Assembly (NCBI GenBank): GCA_963765875.1
Contig: CAVXYK010000017.1
Coordinates: forward strand, 383,711 to 447,710
Source: JAWKOK01 sp963765875
GTDB lineage: Bacteria > Chloroflexota > Anaerolineae > Caldilineales > Caldilineaceae
Length of the DNA: 64,000 nt
Reading direction: 5' to 3'
The first letter of the stretch is position 1; each line of letters begins with the position of its first letter. Made by a program: the position numbers and the translations under genes. This document shows, in pieces, positions 36,251 to 45,787 of the stretch. The notes under the pieces are model-generated. The model had not been told where the DNA came from and did not search any database. It saw nothing but the letters and a program-made list of their open reading frames with translations.

Positions 36251-37927
36251 ATGACGGATTCGTCAGACAGTACAACCTCCCAACACGAAGCAAGAGCCGG
36301 CGTTGATGTCTCAACGCCTACATCGTCGCGCTCGCCGTACCAGAGCTCAGATTGGGACCAAGCCACAAAGCGCACAGTGGTCGTCATCTTGTTGATTGCG
36401 ATGGTGATCATTCTCTGGATCAGCCGGCCGATTCTGCCCGTTCTTGTGATTAGCGCCATCTTTGCCTATATCCTGAGCCCGGTCGTGGACTTTGTCGAGC
36501 GCCTGCGGATTCCACGCAGCATCGCCACAATCATCCTCTTTTTACTGTTGTTGGTTGGAATCAGCCTGCTGCCAATCTTCCTAGTTCCGATCCTGATTCG
36601 CCAGTTGACGTCCCTGAGCTTCGATGCGCCCACTGCGGTATACGGGCTCATCGAAGGATTCAACGAGACCATTACAAATCTGCCGGACACGATTGAGTTC
36701 TTGGGCTTCGTTCTTCCGGTCAGTGAAGTGGTGCAACAGATCCAGACCAACTACCAGGGCTTCAATTTCTTCCCAACTGTCGCTGAGATTCTCGGCTATA
36801 TCCAACAACTGATCAGTACGGCGACAAGCCTCGTCGGATCTACGGCTTTTATTGGCCTATACGTAGTCGGTGGCGTTGTTCAGATCGTCTTTTCCGTCCT
36901 GCTCGTCTTCTTCCTTAGCCTCTACATGACCAAAGATGCGCCACGAATTCGCGCCTATGTAGCAAGCCTCTTTCCTGCTTCATATCAATCAGAGGTCGTG
37001 GATCTGCTGCGGCGCATGGGCTACATTTGGCAGTCCTTCTTTCGCGGTCAGATTGTGTTGAGTTTCACCATCGGGTTCCTGACCTGGGCCGCGCTCTCCG
37101 CGGTGGGGATGCCCGGCGCACTGCTTCTGGGAATTTTGGCCGGGTCGCTGGAAGCCCTGCCCAACTTGGGGCCCATCTTTGCCATGGTCCCGGCTATCAT
37201 CATTGCACTGATCCAGGGCAGTGAAGTCCTGTCGCCGCTGGGCATCAGCAACTTGGGTTTTGCCCTGATCATCGTCGCCATCTACTTCATCATTCAACAG
37301 TTGGAGAACAACATCCTGGTGCCGCGCATCATCGGCAGCAGCGTCAACCTCCATCCCATCATCGTCATCTGCGGCGTCTTTCTCGGCTTCCAGGTCTTTG
37401 GCATTCTAGGCGCGTTGTTGGCGGCGCCCGTGATTGCCACGTCGCGAGTGCTTGGTGGCTATGTTCATGCCAAGCTGTTAGGATACGCGCCGTTCGCCGA
37501 TCAAGATGATCCATTGACGGGGCGAGACGGGTTTATGTATCGGCGGACGATCACGGGGGAAGAGTTGAGTGCCCAGCCGGATACGATTGAACATGTTGGG
37601 ACTGACCATGATGTGACTGAGATTGGGAACAGAGACGTTGGGGAAACGCGAACAGAGTCAGCCGACAGAGCCATAGATGTGAGTGTGGCCGAAACTACAT
37701 CCGAGGTCGCCGCTGAGCCGACCGATGACTCGTCGCCGAACCTCGACGTCGAAAAGCCTGTAGCCGGTGTGGAAACCGACACCATATCAACCGACAGTGT
37801 GCTGGATGACAGTGTGTTGGATCAGGAGCAGCCGCCCCACAGTAGCGATGCAGCCTCGAACGGCAGCCAGGAACCTCAGACCCGCCCCGATGTATTGAAA
37901 CGAACAACGGGATCGACACGACAGTAG
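36251..37927 (+). CDS. AI-2E family transporter (PerM/YdiK-like)
   Basis: The 558-residue inner-membrane protein has the AI-2E family layout: an N-terminal helix pair (TVVVILLIAMVIILWIS; LPVLVISAIFAYILSPVVD), a central soluble part, and several C-terminal helices with conserved blocks (AALSAVGMPGALLLGILAG, LEALPNLGPIFAMVPAII, NNILVPRIIGSSVNLHPI). The last 130 residues are a hydrophilic acidic and Ser/Thr-rich tail, longer than usual. Family members export small molecules or ions; a role for autoinducer-2 is shown only for some. It stands alone, with an SDR gene 96 bases downstream. Confidence 0.88.
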   Translation: MTDSSDSTTSQHEARAGVDVSTPTSSRSPYQSSDWDQATKRTVVVILLIAMVIILWISRPILPVLVISAIFAYILSPVVDFVERLRIPRSIATIILFLLLLVGISLLPIFLVPILIRQLTSLSFDAPTAVYGLIEGFNETITNLPDTIEFLGFVLPVSEVVQQIQTNYQGFNFFPTVAEILGYIQQLISTATSLVGSTAFIGLYVVGGVVQIVFSVLLVFFLSLYMTKDAPRIRAYVASLFPASYQSEVVDLLRRMGYIWQSFFRGQIVLSFTIGFLTWAALSAVGMPGALLLGILAGSLEALPNLGPIFAMVPAIIIALIQGSEVLSPLGISNLGFALIIVAIYFIIQQLENNILVPRIIGSSVNLHPIIVICGVFLGFQVFGILGALLAAPVIATSRVLGGYVHAKLLGYAPFADQDDPLTGRDGFMYRRTITGEELSAQPDTIEHVGTDHDVTEIGNRDVGETRTESADRAIDVSVAETTSEVAAEPTDDSSPNLDVEKPVAGVETDTISTDSVLDDSVLDQEQPPHSSDAASNGSQEPQTRPDVLKRTTGSTRQ

Positions 37928-38023
37928 CGCCTCTGTTGAGGTCAAAGTGAATGTCGCACCTGTCGCCAGTCCATCCCATCTTCACCGATGCCCACCTACA
38001 AATATCCGGAAAGGATCTGACGA

Positions 38024-38795
38024 ATGAGCGTCCTAGACCAGTTTTCCCTGAATCATCGCGTGGCCTTGGTGACCGGCGGCACCAAAGGACTGGGCAAGGC
38101 CATGGCCGAGGGCTTTGTCGAAGCCGGAGCCAGCGTTGCGATCGTGAGCCGCCATAGCAACGAGGCCGTCGAAGTGGCGGCTACTCTTGAAGCAGCATCA
38201 GGGCAGATGTGTCGGGGCTATGGCTGCGACGTGACGGACGCCGATCAGGTCGCAACGCTGGTCGAAACAGTGATCAATGACTTCGGCCAGGTCGACATTC
38301 TGGTCAACAACGCCGGCATCAACATCCGCGGGGCCATCGAGGAACTGTCGCTCGAAGAGTTCCTGCAGGTCCAGTCGACCAACGTCACCGGACCCTGGTT
38401 GCTCTGCCGAGCGCTCGCTCCACACATGAAAGAACGTCACTATGGCCGGGTCATCAACCTCGGGTCGATTCTATCGGTGATCGCAATTGCCGAGCGGACG
38501 CCCTACGCCACCAGCAAGGGAGCCATCCTGCAGATGACTAAGGCATTGGCCCTGGAGTGGGCGCCCTACGGCATCACGGTCAACGCCATGATGCCCGGCC
38601 CGTTCGGCACAGAGATGAATCGCTCGCTGCTGGAAGATCCGGAGAAATACGCAGCGTTCGTTGCCAGCATTCCCCTTGGGCGCTGGGGCGAACTGGACGA
38701 AATCAAGGGGTTGGCCCTCTTCCTGGCCAGTGACGCCTCCAGTTTCGTCACCGGCGCAGGGATTGACGATTGATGGGGGATGGACGGCGCAGTAG
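38024..38795 (+). CDS. Short-chain dehydrogenase/reductase (3' frameshift)
   Basis: A classical SDR of about 256 residues. It has the Rossmann motif TGGTKGLG, VDILVNNAGIN, the catalytic serine in INLGSILS, and Y-x3-K in YATSKGAI. The reading stops early at 38773 after SSFVTGAGI. Allowing for one extra base near 38765 it continues TIDGGWTAQ and stops at 38795. That is the standard SDR C-terminus, so the shift is most likely an error. The substrate is unknown; the overall pattern resembles gluconate 5-dehydrogenase and 3-oxoacyl-ACP reductase-like members. A terminator with a T-run follows at once. Confidence 0.88.
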
Positions 38796-38801
38796 GTAAG
38801 G

Positions 38802-38877
38802 GATTGGTGAATGGGGACTGGGGATTGGGCTGGCCGGATAAATTTCCGATCCCCAGTCCCTATTCACCAATCACTTT
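38802..38877. terminator. Intrinsic terminator shared by convergent genes
   Basis: A 24-bp near-perfect stem (38802-38825 with 38849-38872) is followed by ACTTTTT. It ends the SDR gene and, in the other direction, lies just past the stop of the deiodinase-like gene. Confidence 0.88.
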
Positions 38878-38884
38878 TTGCCCT

Positions 38885-39586
38885 CTACTCGAACGCCTCC
38901 GAAAATTCCCGCACCGCCTTGGGCCCGCTGCGTTCGAGTCCCGGCATTGAAGCCATCACGATCCTGGGTGCGATAGTCGAGTCGCTCGACGTGGAAGGGA
39001 GCCAGCCTCGTGCCATCGCGTCGACGGCGGATGACGTCCAGCAGATAGATGACGGCATTTTCCACGCTATTTGCGTCACTCCAGTCCGATTTGTAGACAG
39101 GGACACCGACTTTCGTTGAAGATCCAGGTCATATTTGGCATGGAGCCGTAGGCTCGATGGCATGCGCCGTCAAGGGCGTCCACTAAGAATTGGACGGGTG
39201 ACGCCCAATACGTCTCGCAGCGCTTCTGCATGGGCCTGCTTCTGTTGCATGGAGTGGTGGTGGGGATAGTTTTCGCCGGGATGCGCCTCATTGGTGTAGA
39301 GGAAGATGGAGCCTACATCTTGGCAGCGTACCGGTCGGCAATTGCATTCATGGATGGCGCCGCCATCCCGCAGTATGGTCAGGTGAAGCTGCCGAATTCG
39401 ACGACGGTGTAGGTATGCTGTTGACAGATAGCATGCAGACTGGTACTCGTCGCCATCGAGCTGCCATAGCGGAAAATCAGGGCTGCGTTTGCCGAGCACG
39501 GGGCTTTCTCCAAAACGCATCCATGGCCCGAATTTCTCAGGCACAAAGCTGTCATAATTGTATCGGGAGACCAGATCGTTGTCCAT
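38885..39586 (-). CDS. Iodothyronine deiodinase-like redoxin, probable selenoprotein (in-frame UGA)
   Basis: The reconstructed protein of about 230 residues has a thioredoxin-type deiodinase core. From the ATG at 39586 it reads to LDGDE, then, past one extra base at 39445, TSLHAICQQHTYTVVEFGSFT. At 39379-39381 there is UGA, followed in the same frame by PYCGMAAPSMNAIADRYAA. A one-base loss near 39320 restores the first frame with DVGSIFLYTNEAHPGENYP. FGSxTU and the EAHPGE loop are hallmarks of the T4-deiodinase family, where U is the catalytic selenocysteine. Here it would be Sec69 in a U-P-Y-C motif. A 7-bp hairpin ten bases past the UGA suits a bacterial SECIS. Two or three further indels occur downstream. 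Its native substrate is unknown. Confidence 0.75.
39352..39368 (-). promoter_or_regulatory. Candidate bacterial SECIS hairpin
   Basis: On the minus strand GGATGGC-GGC-GCCATCC forms a perfect 7-bp stem with a three-base loop. The loop begins 18 bases after the UGA at 39379-39381, and its first two bases are G. Bacterial SECIS elements read by SelB are stem-loops directly after the UGA with a G at the start of the apical loop and a similar distance. The hairpin overlaps codons for MAAPS. Confidence 0.6.
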
Positions 39587-39715
39587 CGATTTTGTCCTTT
39601 CTCAGTTCACTCGAGCAAGCATCATACGCCAAAGTCCAAAGTGTATCAACGAAATAAATACTACCTGGAACGACTGCAGAACTCAACCAATGTTACCATA
39701 GCAAGAGAGGCATGC

Positions 39716-40668
39716 ATGAGCTCGGAAAATCTAATTGTGTCGCTGGCCAAGGTGCTGATCGCAGCTGCCTGGGCTGACGGGGAGTTGAACAACGAAGAAG
39801 TCAACATCATGAAGGACTTGCTCTATCAACTCCCGACCGGCTCTGCCAGCGGCAACTCATTCTACACGGCGCGGGAATGGTCGGAAATCGAGATGTATCT
39901 TGATTCACCCGTGCCGCCCGAGGAACGCGGCACGCCTGATCGCTGAACTCCAGGCGGAGTTACAGACTGATCAAGACAAAGAGTTGGTGCTCAATGCACT
40001 CGACGAACTGGTCCATGCCGATGGCTTCATCTCCAGTCGAAGACGAGGCTGTCATCGATGAGATCCGCTTTTCGATGAATGACGTTGACTTTAGTTTTTT
40101 CGGCAAGCTATCGAACCTGCTCAGCGGCCCCCGCCAACGGCGTGGGGAGGCGATGGCGGATGCGCCCGATCGAGAGAAGTATCTTGATGAGTTCATCAAC
40201 AACAAGGTCTACTATGGCGTGCGTCGGCGTCTGGATCTGGGCGAGGGCGTAGATATCGACATTGACGACGTGCGCCTGCGGCGACTCAGCGCCGTGGGCG
40301 GGCTGCTGGCACGCGTGGCAAAGGTTGATCTGAGCGTCACAGACGACGAGTTCGACAAGATTGTTGAAATGCTGCAAAAATACTGGGAACTGACGCAGAC
40401 GGAAGCCGTCTTTGTGGCCGAAGTAGCTGTGTCAGAAATCAGTCCCAATATGGACTCCGTGCGCTTGGCTCGGGAAATCCATTCGGCGGTTCAGCCCGAA
40501 CAGGTGCCGGTCTTTCTAGATTTACTCTTTTCCGTTGCGGGCGCCGATGGCTATGTCTCCACTGAGGAGATGGACGTGATCTATGAAATCTCCCGCAGCC
40601 TGGGCCACCCGCACAAGACCTTCATTGACGCCAAGATGAAAATCCCTGTCGACCAAAGAGAGAGCTGA
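39716..40668 (+). CDS. TerB-like protein (two frameshifts)
   Basis: The reconstructed protein of about 317 residues carries repeated acidic TerB-type motifs: IAAAWADGELNNEEVNIM at the N-terminus, ELVHADGFISS-VEDEAVID in the middle, and FSVAGADGYVSTEEMDVI near the end. TerB domains, first known from tellurite resistance, bind metal ions through such DG-x-E segments. Frames change near 39930 and near 40033, where ARLIAELQAELQTDQDKEL bridges the two open segments. Both shifts look like sequence errors. The ATG at 39716 has AGAGAGG upstream. No ter operon partners are present, so a tellurite role is not implied. Confidence 0.75.
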
Positions 40669-40990
40669 TATCCAGACCCATTGATGAGGCTGCTGCTAAA
40701 AGGAAGCCGGACACGAATTCACACAAATTATCACGAATCTTCTCTCTAGGGAGACATCACAATTCGTGTGAATTCGTGTCAAGCAAAGGCCCTTTGCAGT
40801 GGGCTCACAGATAATCGCCTGATTTTTGAAGATATCATTGGGATGTCCAGCGTAGTCCCCGCACCATCTGTGTTTCATCACTTTACCCATCTGTGTAAAT
40901 CTGTGACAAAAAGGCTTTTCTCACTGTACTCGCTTCACGTTCAAGCAAAATTCAGGCGAACAAAGACCAAATAGACTCAGGAGCGATTCC
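40669..40990. repeat. Intergenic block with 10-bp phased repeats in inverted arrangement
   Basis: ACACGAATTC, ACACAAATTA and TCACGAATCT (40711-40740) run in one direction. AATTCGTGTG-AATTCGTGTC (40761-40780) is the same family inverted, forming a large hairpin around TCTCTCTAGGGAGA. The part after it (GCAGTGGGCTCACAGAT) matches the part after the repeat at 29951. At 40886-40906 CATCTGTGTAAATCTGTG is an inverted copy of the repeat at 29692. No gene is seen. Confidence 0.8.
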
Positions 40991-42212
40991 ATGAAAAAAC
41001 TATTTCTGATTACGCTGGTCACAATGCTGGCGCTGATTCCGACGGGGACGCTTTTTGCCCAGAGCGACAGCGTGCCCTCGGTCCACTGCGGCGATCTGGC
41101 ACAGGCAGATTGCGATCTACTGAATGAATCTCGTACGGCTATGGAAGACCTCACCTCGGCCGCCTCACTTTTTCAATTTGATGCAGATCTGAGCAGTCTG
41201 CTCAATCTATCGGCAGAGAACGGAGGACTGGGATACACACAGGAAACGCGTTTTGCCGTCGAGCAAGAAGTGCTTGACGCCATCAAAGTGGTTGGAGAAA
41301 TGGATGCGGACGCCTTAGCCGCACAGTTTTCAGATGAGCAGGCCTTCACGGATTTCGTCACCCAGATTGTACTCAACACCGACCTGGAGCAGACCTTCAC
41401 GGTCGATCTCTCAGGCGATCTTGCCGCTTCACTCTCTACCCAAATGGGCGTTTCTCTGCCGCAAGAGCTGATGGTGCAATATGCGTTGGTCGACGGCATT
41501 CTCTATCTGCAACTATCCCAGGTTGCCGAAATGATCCCTGCGCTCGGTTTCCTCGATGGCTGGGTCGGCTTCGACCTGCCGTCGGCGATTGCTCTGTTTG
41601 CAGAGAATGGTACGCTGACACTGCCCGAAAATCTCGAGGAATTTCAGGCCGGCCTGATCGTGCCGGGCATCGCCATGACCGGCATGGGCGCGTTGGGTGA
41701 AGATCAATCGTCTGCCATGTTCGACGAACACAAAACAGTCATCCGCCTTGGCGACAGCGAGATCGACGGGACGCCGGTCGCCGTATATGCCACGACCCTC
41801 GACCTGGTCGGCCTATTGACCGATCCTGACGTCCAGTCCTGGTTGATCGACGTGTTAGGCGAGGATCTGATGGCCTCATTAGGAGTGAGCAAGGAGAATC
41901 CGGGTGGCATGCCGATTCTGCTGGCCATGGCCGGGCCCGATGCTATTTAATGAACTGGACTATTCGATCTTGCAGTCCGTGGGGATTGAAGACGCCTATC
42001 TCTATCGCAACGAAGTGACCTTCAACTGGGATCTCAGTCGCCTCCGCACCATGGTCGGAGCCGAAAACAACCCGGACCGTCCCGTTGTCATGGATGTCGT
42101 CTCCACCAACGAGAACAGCGAGTTCAACCAGGCGATCATCACCGCACCGGAAGGAGCGCTGGTCCTCCCGGTGGCAATGATCGTGCAGTTGCTTGGAGCC
42201 GTACAACAGTAG
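40991..42212 (+). CDS. Secreted protein of unknown function (one frameshift)
   Basis: About 406 residues after reconstruction. A clear signal peptide (MKKLFLITLVTMLALIPTG, cleavage probably after LFAQ) is followed by a large soluble domain. It is rich in Leu, Asp and Gly, with segments such as LEQTFTVDLSGDLAASL and VDGILYLQLSQVAEMIPAL that look like strands of a lipid-binding half-barrel such as LppX/LprG-type proteins; this is a weak impression. The first frame stops at 41950; one indel in the C-run near 41937 continues as MLFNELDYSILQSVGIEDA and stops at 42212. Two cysteines near residue 33 could pair. The gene ends at a hairpin. Confidence 0.65.
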
Positions 42213-42218
42213 AGAAAA

Positions 42219-42296
42219 TGACAGGGTGAGGGGGTGACAAGGTGACTGGGAGTACCAAGCACTTGTGTCACCCCCAGTCACCCCCTTACCCTGTCA
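42219..42296. terminator. Hairpin between convergent genes
   Basis: TGACAGGGTGAGGGGGTGAC (42219-42238) pairs with 42277-42296 over 20 bases with one G-U pair. It directly follows the secreted-protein stop and abuts the gcvP stop. Confidence 0.75.
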
Positions 42297-42299
42297 GCC

Positions 42300-45184
42300 C
42301 TACGCGTATTCCTCAATCGGCACACAAGCACAGACCAGATGCCGATCCCCATAGACATTGTCGATCCTTCCAACCGCAGGCCAGAATTTGGATTCTCTAA
42401 CCCAAGGGGCCGGGAAGACGGCCAGATCGCGAGAATAGGGCCGATCCCAGTCTTCGCCGGCGATGACCATGGCCGTATGTGGTGCGTGGACCACGGGATT
42501 GTTGTGGGCGTCAATCTCGCCATCTTCAATCGCCCGGATCTCGCCACGAATGGCGATCATGGCGTCACAGAAGCGGTCGAGTTCATCCTTGGCCTCGCTC
42601 TCTGTCGGCTCGATCATCAGCGTCCCCGCCACCGGGAATGACATGGTCGGCGCATGGAAACCATAGTCGATCAGCCGCTTGGCAATGTCATCCACCGAGA
42701 CGGCATGGTCAAGCACACGCGTGTCGATGATGCATTCATGCGCAATGTGGCCGTTGGCCCCCTTGTAGAGCACGGGATAGTAGGGTTCGAGGCGCTTGGC
42801 GATGTAGTTGGCATTGAGAATGGCGATCTTGGTGGCCTCAGTCAGCCCTTCTCCGCCCATCATGGCAATGTAGGCATAGGAGATGGGGAGAATGCTTGGG
42901 CTGCCCCAGGGCGCGGCTGAAACCGCGCCGATCGCCTGGTCACCGCCCACGCCTTTGACCACCGGATGGCCCGGCAGGAAGGGCGCAAGGTGATCCACCG
43001 ACGACAATGGGGCCCATGCCCGGGCCGCCGCCGCCGTGGGGAATGCTGAAGGTCTTGTGCAGGTTCAGATGGCAGACGTCTGCCCCCATGTCGCCGGGGC
43101 GGCAGAGGCCGACCTGGGCATTCATGTTGGCGCCATCCATGTAGACCTGGCCGCCATGCTGATGCACGATGCGGCAGATCTCCACGATCCCCTCCTCAAA
43201 GACCCCATGTGTGGACGGATATGTGACCATCAAAGCGGCCAGGTTCTCGCTATGCTGCTCTGCCTTGGCGCGTAGATCGTCGATATCTACGTTGCCATTG
43301 TCGTCGCACTTGGTCACAACGACCTCCATGCCGGCCATCACGGCCTGGCCGGATTGGTGCCATGGGCCGAACTGGGGATCAGGCAGATCTGGCGATGGCC
43401 ATCTCCACGCGACTGGTGATAGGCTCGAATGGTCAGCAGCCCGGTGTATTCGCCCTGGGAGCCGGCATTGGGTTGCAACGACGTGGCGGCAAGACCAGTG
43501 ATTTCCTCAAGCCACTGTTCAAGTCGTCGGAAGAGCGTCAAGTAACCCTGGGTCTGTTCCAGCGGTGCAAATGGGTGCAGTTGACCAAAGGCCGGCCAGG
43601 TAACCGACAACATCTCGGCGGTGGCGTTGAGCTTCATGGTGCAGGAGCCCAACGGAATCATCGAGTAGGCCAGCGACAGATCCCGATCTCCAGACGCGAG
43701 ATGTAGCGCAACATCTCCGTCTCGGAGTAGTAGCGATTGAAGACCTGGTGAGTGAGGAAGTCGCTGGATCGTGCAAACGGCTCAGGATAAGCAAGGTCGA
43801 TATCCCGACCAAGATCGTCAATGCTGAATGCACTCGGCCACGCCAAAGATGGTGAAGAGCGTTTCCAGATCGGCCACAGCTCGTTGTTTCATCCAGCGAG
43901 AGCCGACGGCGCCATCGTCGTAGATACGCAGGTTGATACGATTGGCGAGGGCGGCAGCAACCAATTCGTCCTGAGGACGAGGGCCATCACTGATTTTAAG
44001 CGTATCAAAGACCGGTGAGTCGTTGACGCTGATAGCCCAGCCGGCGTAGCGCATCGGCGCAAATTTCGGTAAGCAGATGTACCCGTTCTGCAATCTCGGT
44101 CAGGCCGCCCGGGCCATGGTAGACAGCGTACATCGAGGCCATGATGGCGAGCAGCACCTGGGCAGTGCAGATGTTGCTGGTGGCGCGATCGCGGCGAATG
44201 TGCTGCTCCCGCGTCTGGAGCGCCAGCCGCAGCGCCGGGTTGCCCGACGAGTCCTGCGAGACGCCGACCAGTCGCCCCGGCATGATGCGCTTGTAGGCAT
44301 CTTTGGTGGCCATGAAGGCAGCATGGGGGCCGCCATAGCCCAGGGGAACACCGAAGCGTTGGCTGTTGCCGACGGCGATATCAGCGCCAAACTCGCCGGG
44401 GGTAGCGCAGCAGCGTCAGCGCCAGCAGATCGGTGGCAACCACAACCAATGCTCCGGCAGCGTGGGCTCGGTCGGCAAAGGCTGAGTAGTCGACAATGTT
44501 GCCTTCGGTGTCCGGGTATTGCAGCAACGCGCCGAAGGTTGCTTCAGCGAAATCGTACTCCGTTCAGGGTCGCCGATAACGACCGTCGTACCCAATCGGT
44601 TCAGCCCGAGTCTGCACAACGGCAATGGTCTGCGGGTGACACTTCTCAGAGACGAAGAAGACGTTGGCCGTGGAACTGCGTTTCTGGGCACGTGCACACA
44701 TGGTCATGGCCTCGGCCGCGGCCGTGGCTTCATCCAGCAGTGATGCATTGGCGATCTCCAGACCCGGTCAGATCGCTGACCATGGTCTGAAAGTTGAGCA
44801 GCGCCTCCAGTCGGCCCTGTGCAATCTCAGCTTGATAAGGCGTGTACTGGGTGTACCAGCCAGGGTTTTCCATGACGTTGCGCAGGATCACGGCGGGGTC
44901 GTGCAGCCATAGTAGCCCATGCCGATAAACGAGCGAAAGACCTGATTTTCAGCCGCCAGGTCGCTAATTCGGCCAGCACCTCAGCCTCTCCACGCGCACC
45001 CGGCAGGTTGAGTCGGGGTTTTCAGTCGAATGGCTGCGGGAACGGTGGCGTCGATCAGGGTGTCCAGCGAATCAACGCCGAGCACATCCAGCATCTCGGC
45101 AACTTCGGCGGCATCCGGGCCAATATGGCGTCTGGCGAAGGTGTCCAGCGGATGCAGCAGGTCAAGCAGCAATCGGTTTTTCAT
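42300..45184 (-). CDS. gcvP: Glycine dehydrogenase (P protein of the glycine cleavage system), many indels
   Basis: GcvP decarboxylates glycine with PLP and passes the aminomethyl group to the H protein. The gene spans about 2885 bases, right for the roughly 955-residue single-chain P protein. The start at 45184 has GGAGAG upstream and gives LHPLDTFARRHIGPDAAEVAEM, the typical N-terminus. Later blocks in order include CSPSILPISYAYIAMMGGEGL-type sequence near 42850 and the PLP-lysine block NLHKTFSIPHGGGGPGMGP near 43040. At least eight frame changes occur, yet all family blocks and the upstream glycine riboswitch are kept, so I read it as functional with poor consensus. gcvT and gcvH are not adjacent. 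Confidence 0.92.
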
Positions 45185-45352
45185 CGGACTTCTCTCCTTT
45201 ATCCCAGTTCGCAATTTCGAGCCACACGAGTGCAGTCAAGATAATTTCACAAAGGCAGGATCCATGAAGGATGCGAACAGACATGAGGAAAAGAGGAACT
45301 CATGCTGTTTCCGGCTTCAGGTTCGCTGCCACTGAAAAACATGGCAAGCAAT

Positions 45353-45385
45353 AAAAAAACGGGCATCGCAAAGGAATGCCCGTTT
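45353..45385 (-). terminator. Riboswitch-associated intrinsic terminator
   Basis: On the minus strand AAACGGGCAT and ATGCCCGTTT pair around CCTTTGCG-type loop sequence, followed by a run of seven T. It lies directly 3' of the second glycine aptamer and 169 bases before gcvP, so it can act as the expression platform. Confidence 0.85.
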
Positions 45386-45722
45386 ACCCTGTCATAGACC
45401 TGAGAGATTGCCCCCCTGATCGAAATCAGCCAATCTAGTGAGGATTGCCCCGTCGGTGTCTTCCGCACCCCAACTCCTCACAAATTGTCATTTTGATCGG
45501 GTCAACCAGGTCCCTTTACGCCGGCAATAGACCAGCGAAGAATCTCGTCTTCCCAGCAATCGTGAACGGCTGATTTCACTGAAGAACTTTCCAGAGCCGC
45601 CGGTACACGTCGATCCTTTTGCCTGAGAGTGTCACCCTTGAGATGTGGCCTTCTCAAGCGCTTGCACCTTCGGCGCTCCATTACACCCATTCGTGAATAA
45701 TTCAGGAGTCTCTCTCGCCGTG
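45386..45722 (-). promoter_or_regulatory. Tandem glycine riboswitch controlling gcvP
   Basis: Two glycine aptamers are recognisable on the minus strand. The first has CGAGAGAGACTCCTGAA, the core CGCCGAAGGTGCAAGCGC (about 45658-45675) and CTCTCAGGCAAAAGGA (45614-45629). The second has CTCTGGAAAG, the core CACCGACGGGGCAA (about 45447-45460) and AATCTCTCAGGTC (about 45397-45409). A terminator follows at once. In known examples glycine binding prevents termination and turns on the cleavage system, which fits gcvP being the next gene. Confidence 0.92.
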
Positions 45723-45787
45723 TCCGTTGGCCTATATTCTATTGTGTTCCCATCATACCAGACTTTCCACCTCTTACGAACTCGGAT

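Noticed and set aside
39170..39586. Independent hypothetical protein in one open frame
   Set aside because: Its middle (STAYLHRRRIRQLHLTILRD) has no family character, while the neighbouring frame there carries the deiodinase core; it is one frame-broken gene.
42300..45184. gcvP as a pseudogene
   Set aside because: Motifs are intact in order and the upstream glycine riboswitch is preserved; neighbouring genes show the same single-base indels, so sequence error is the simpler explanation.
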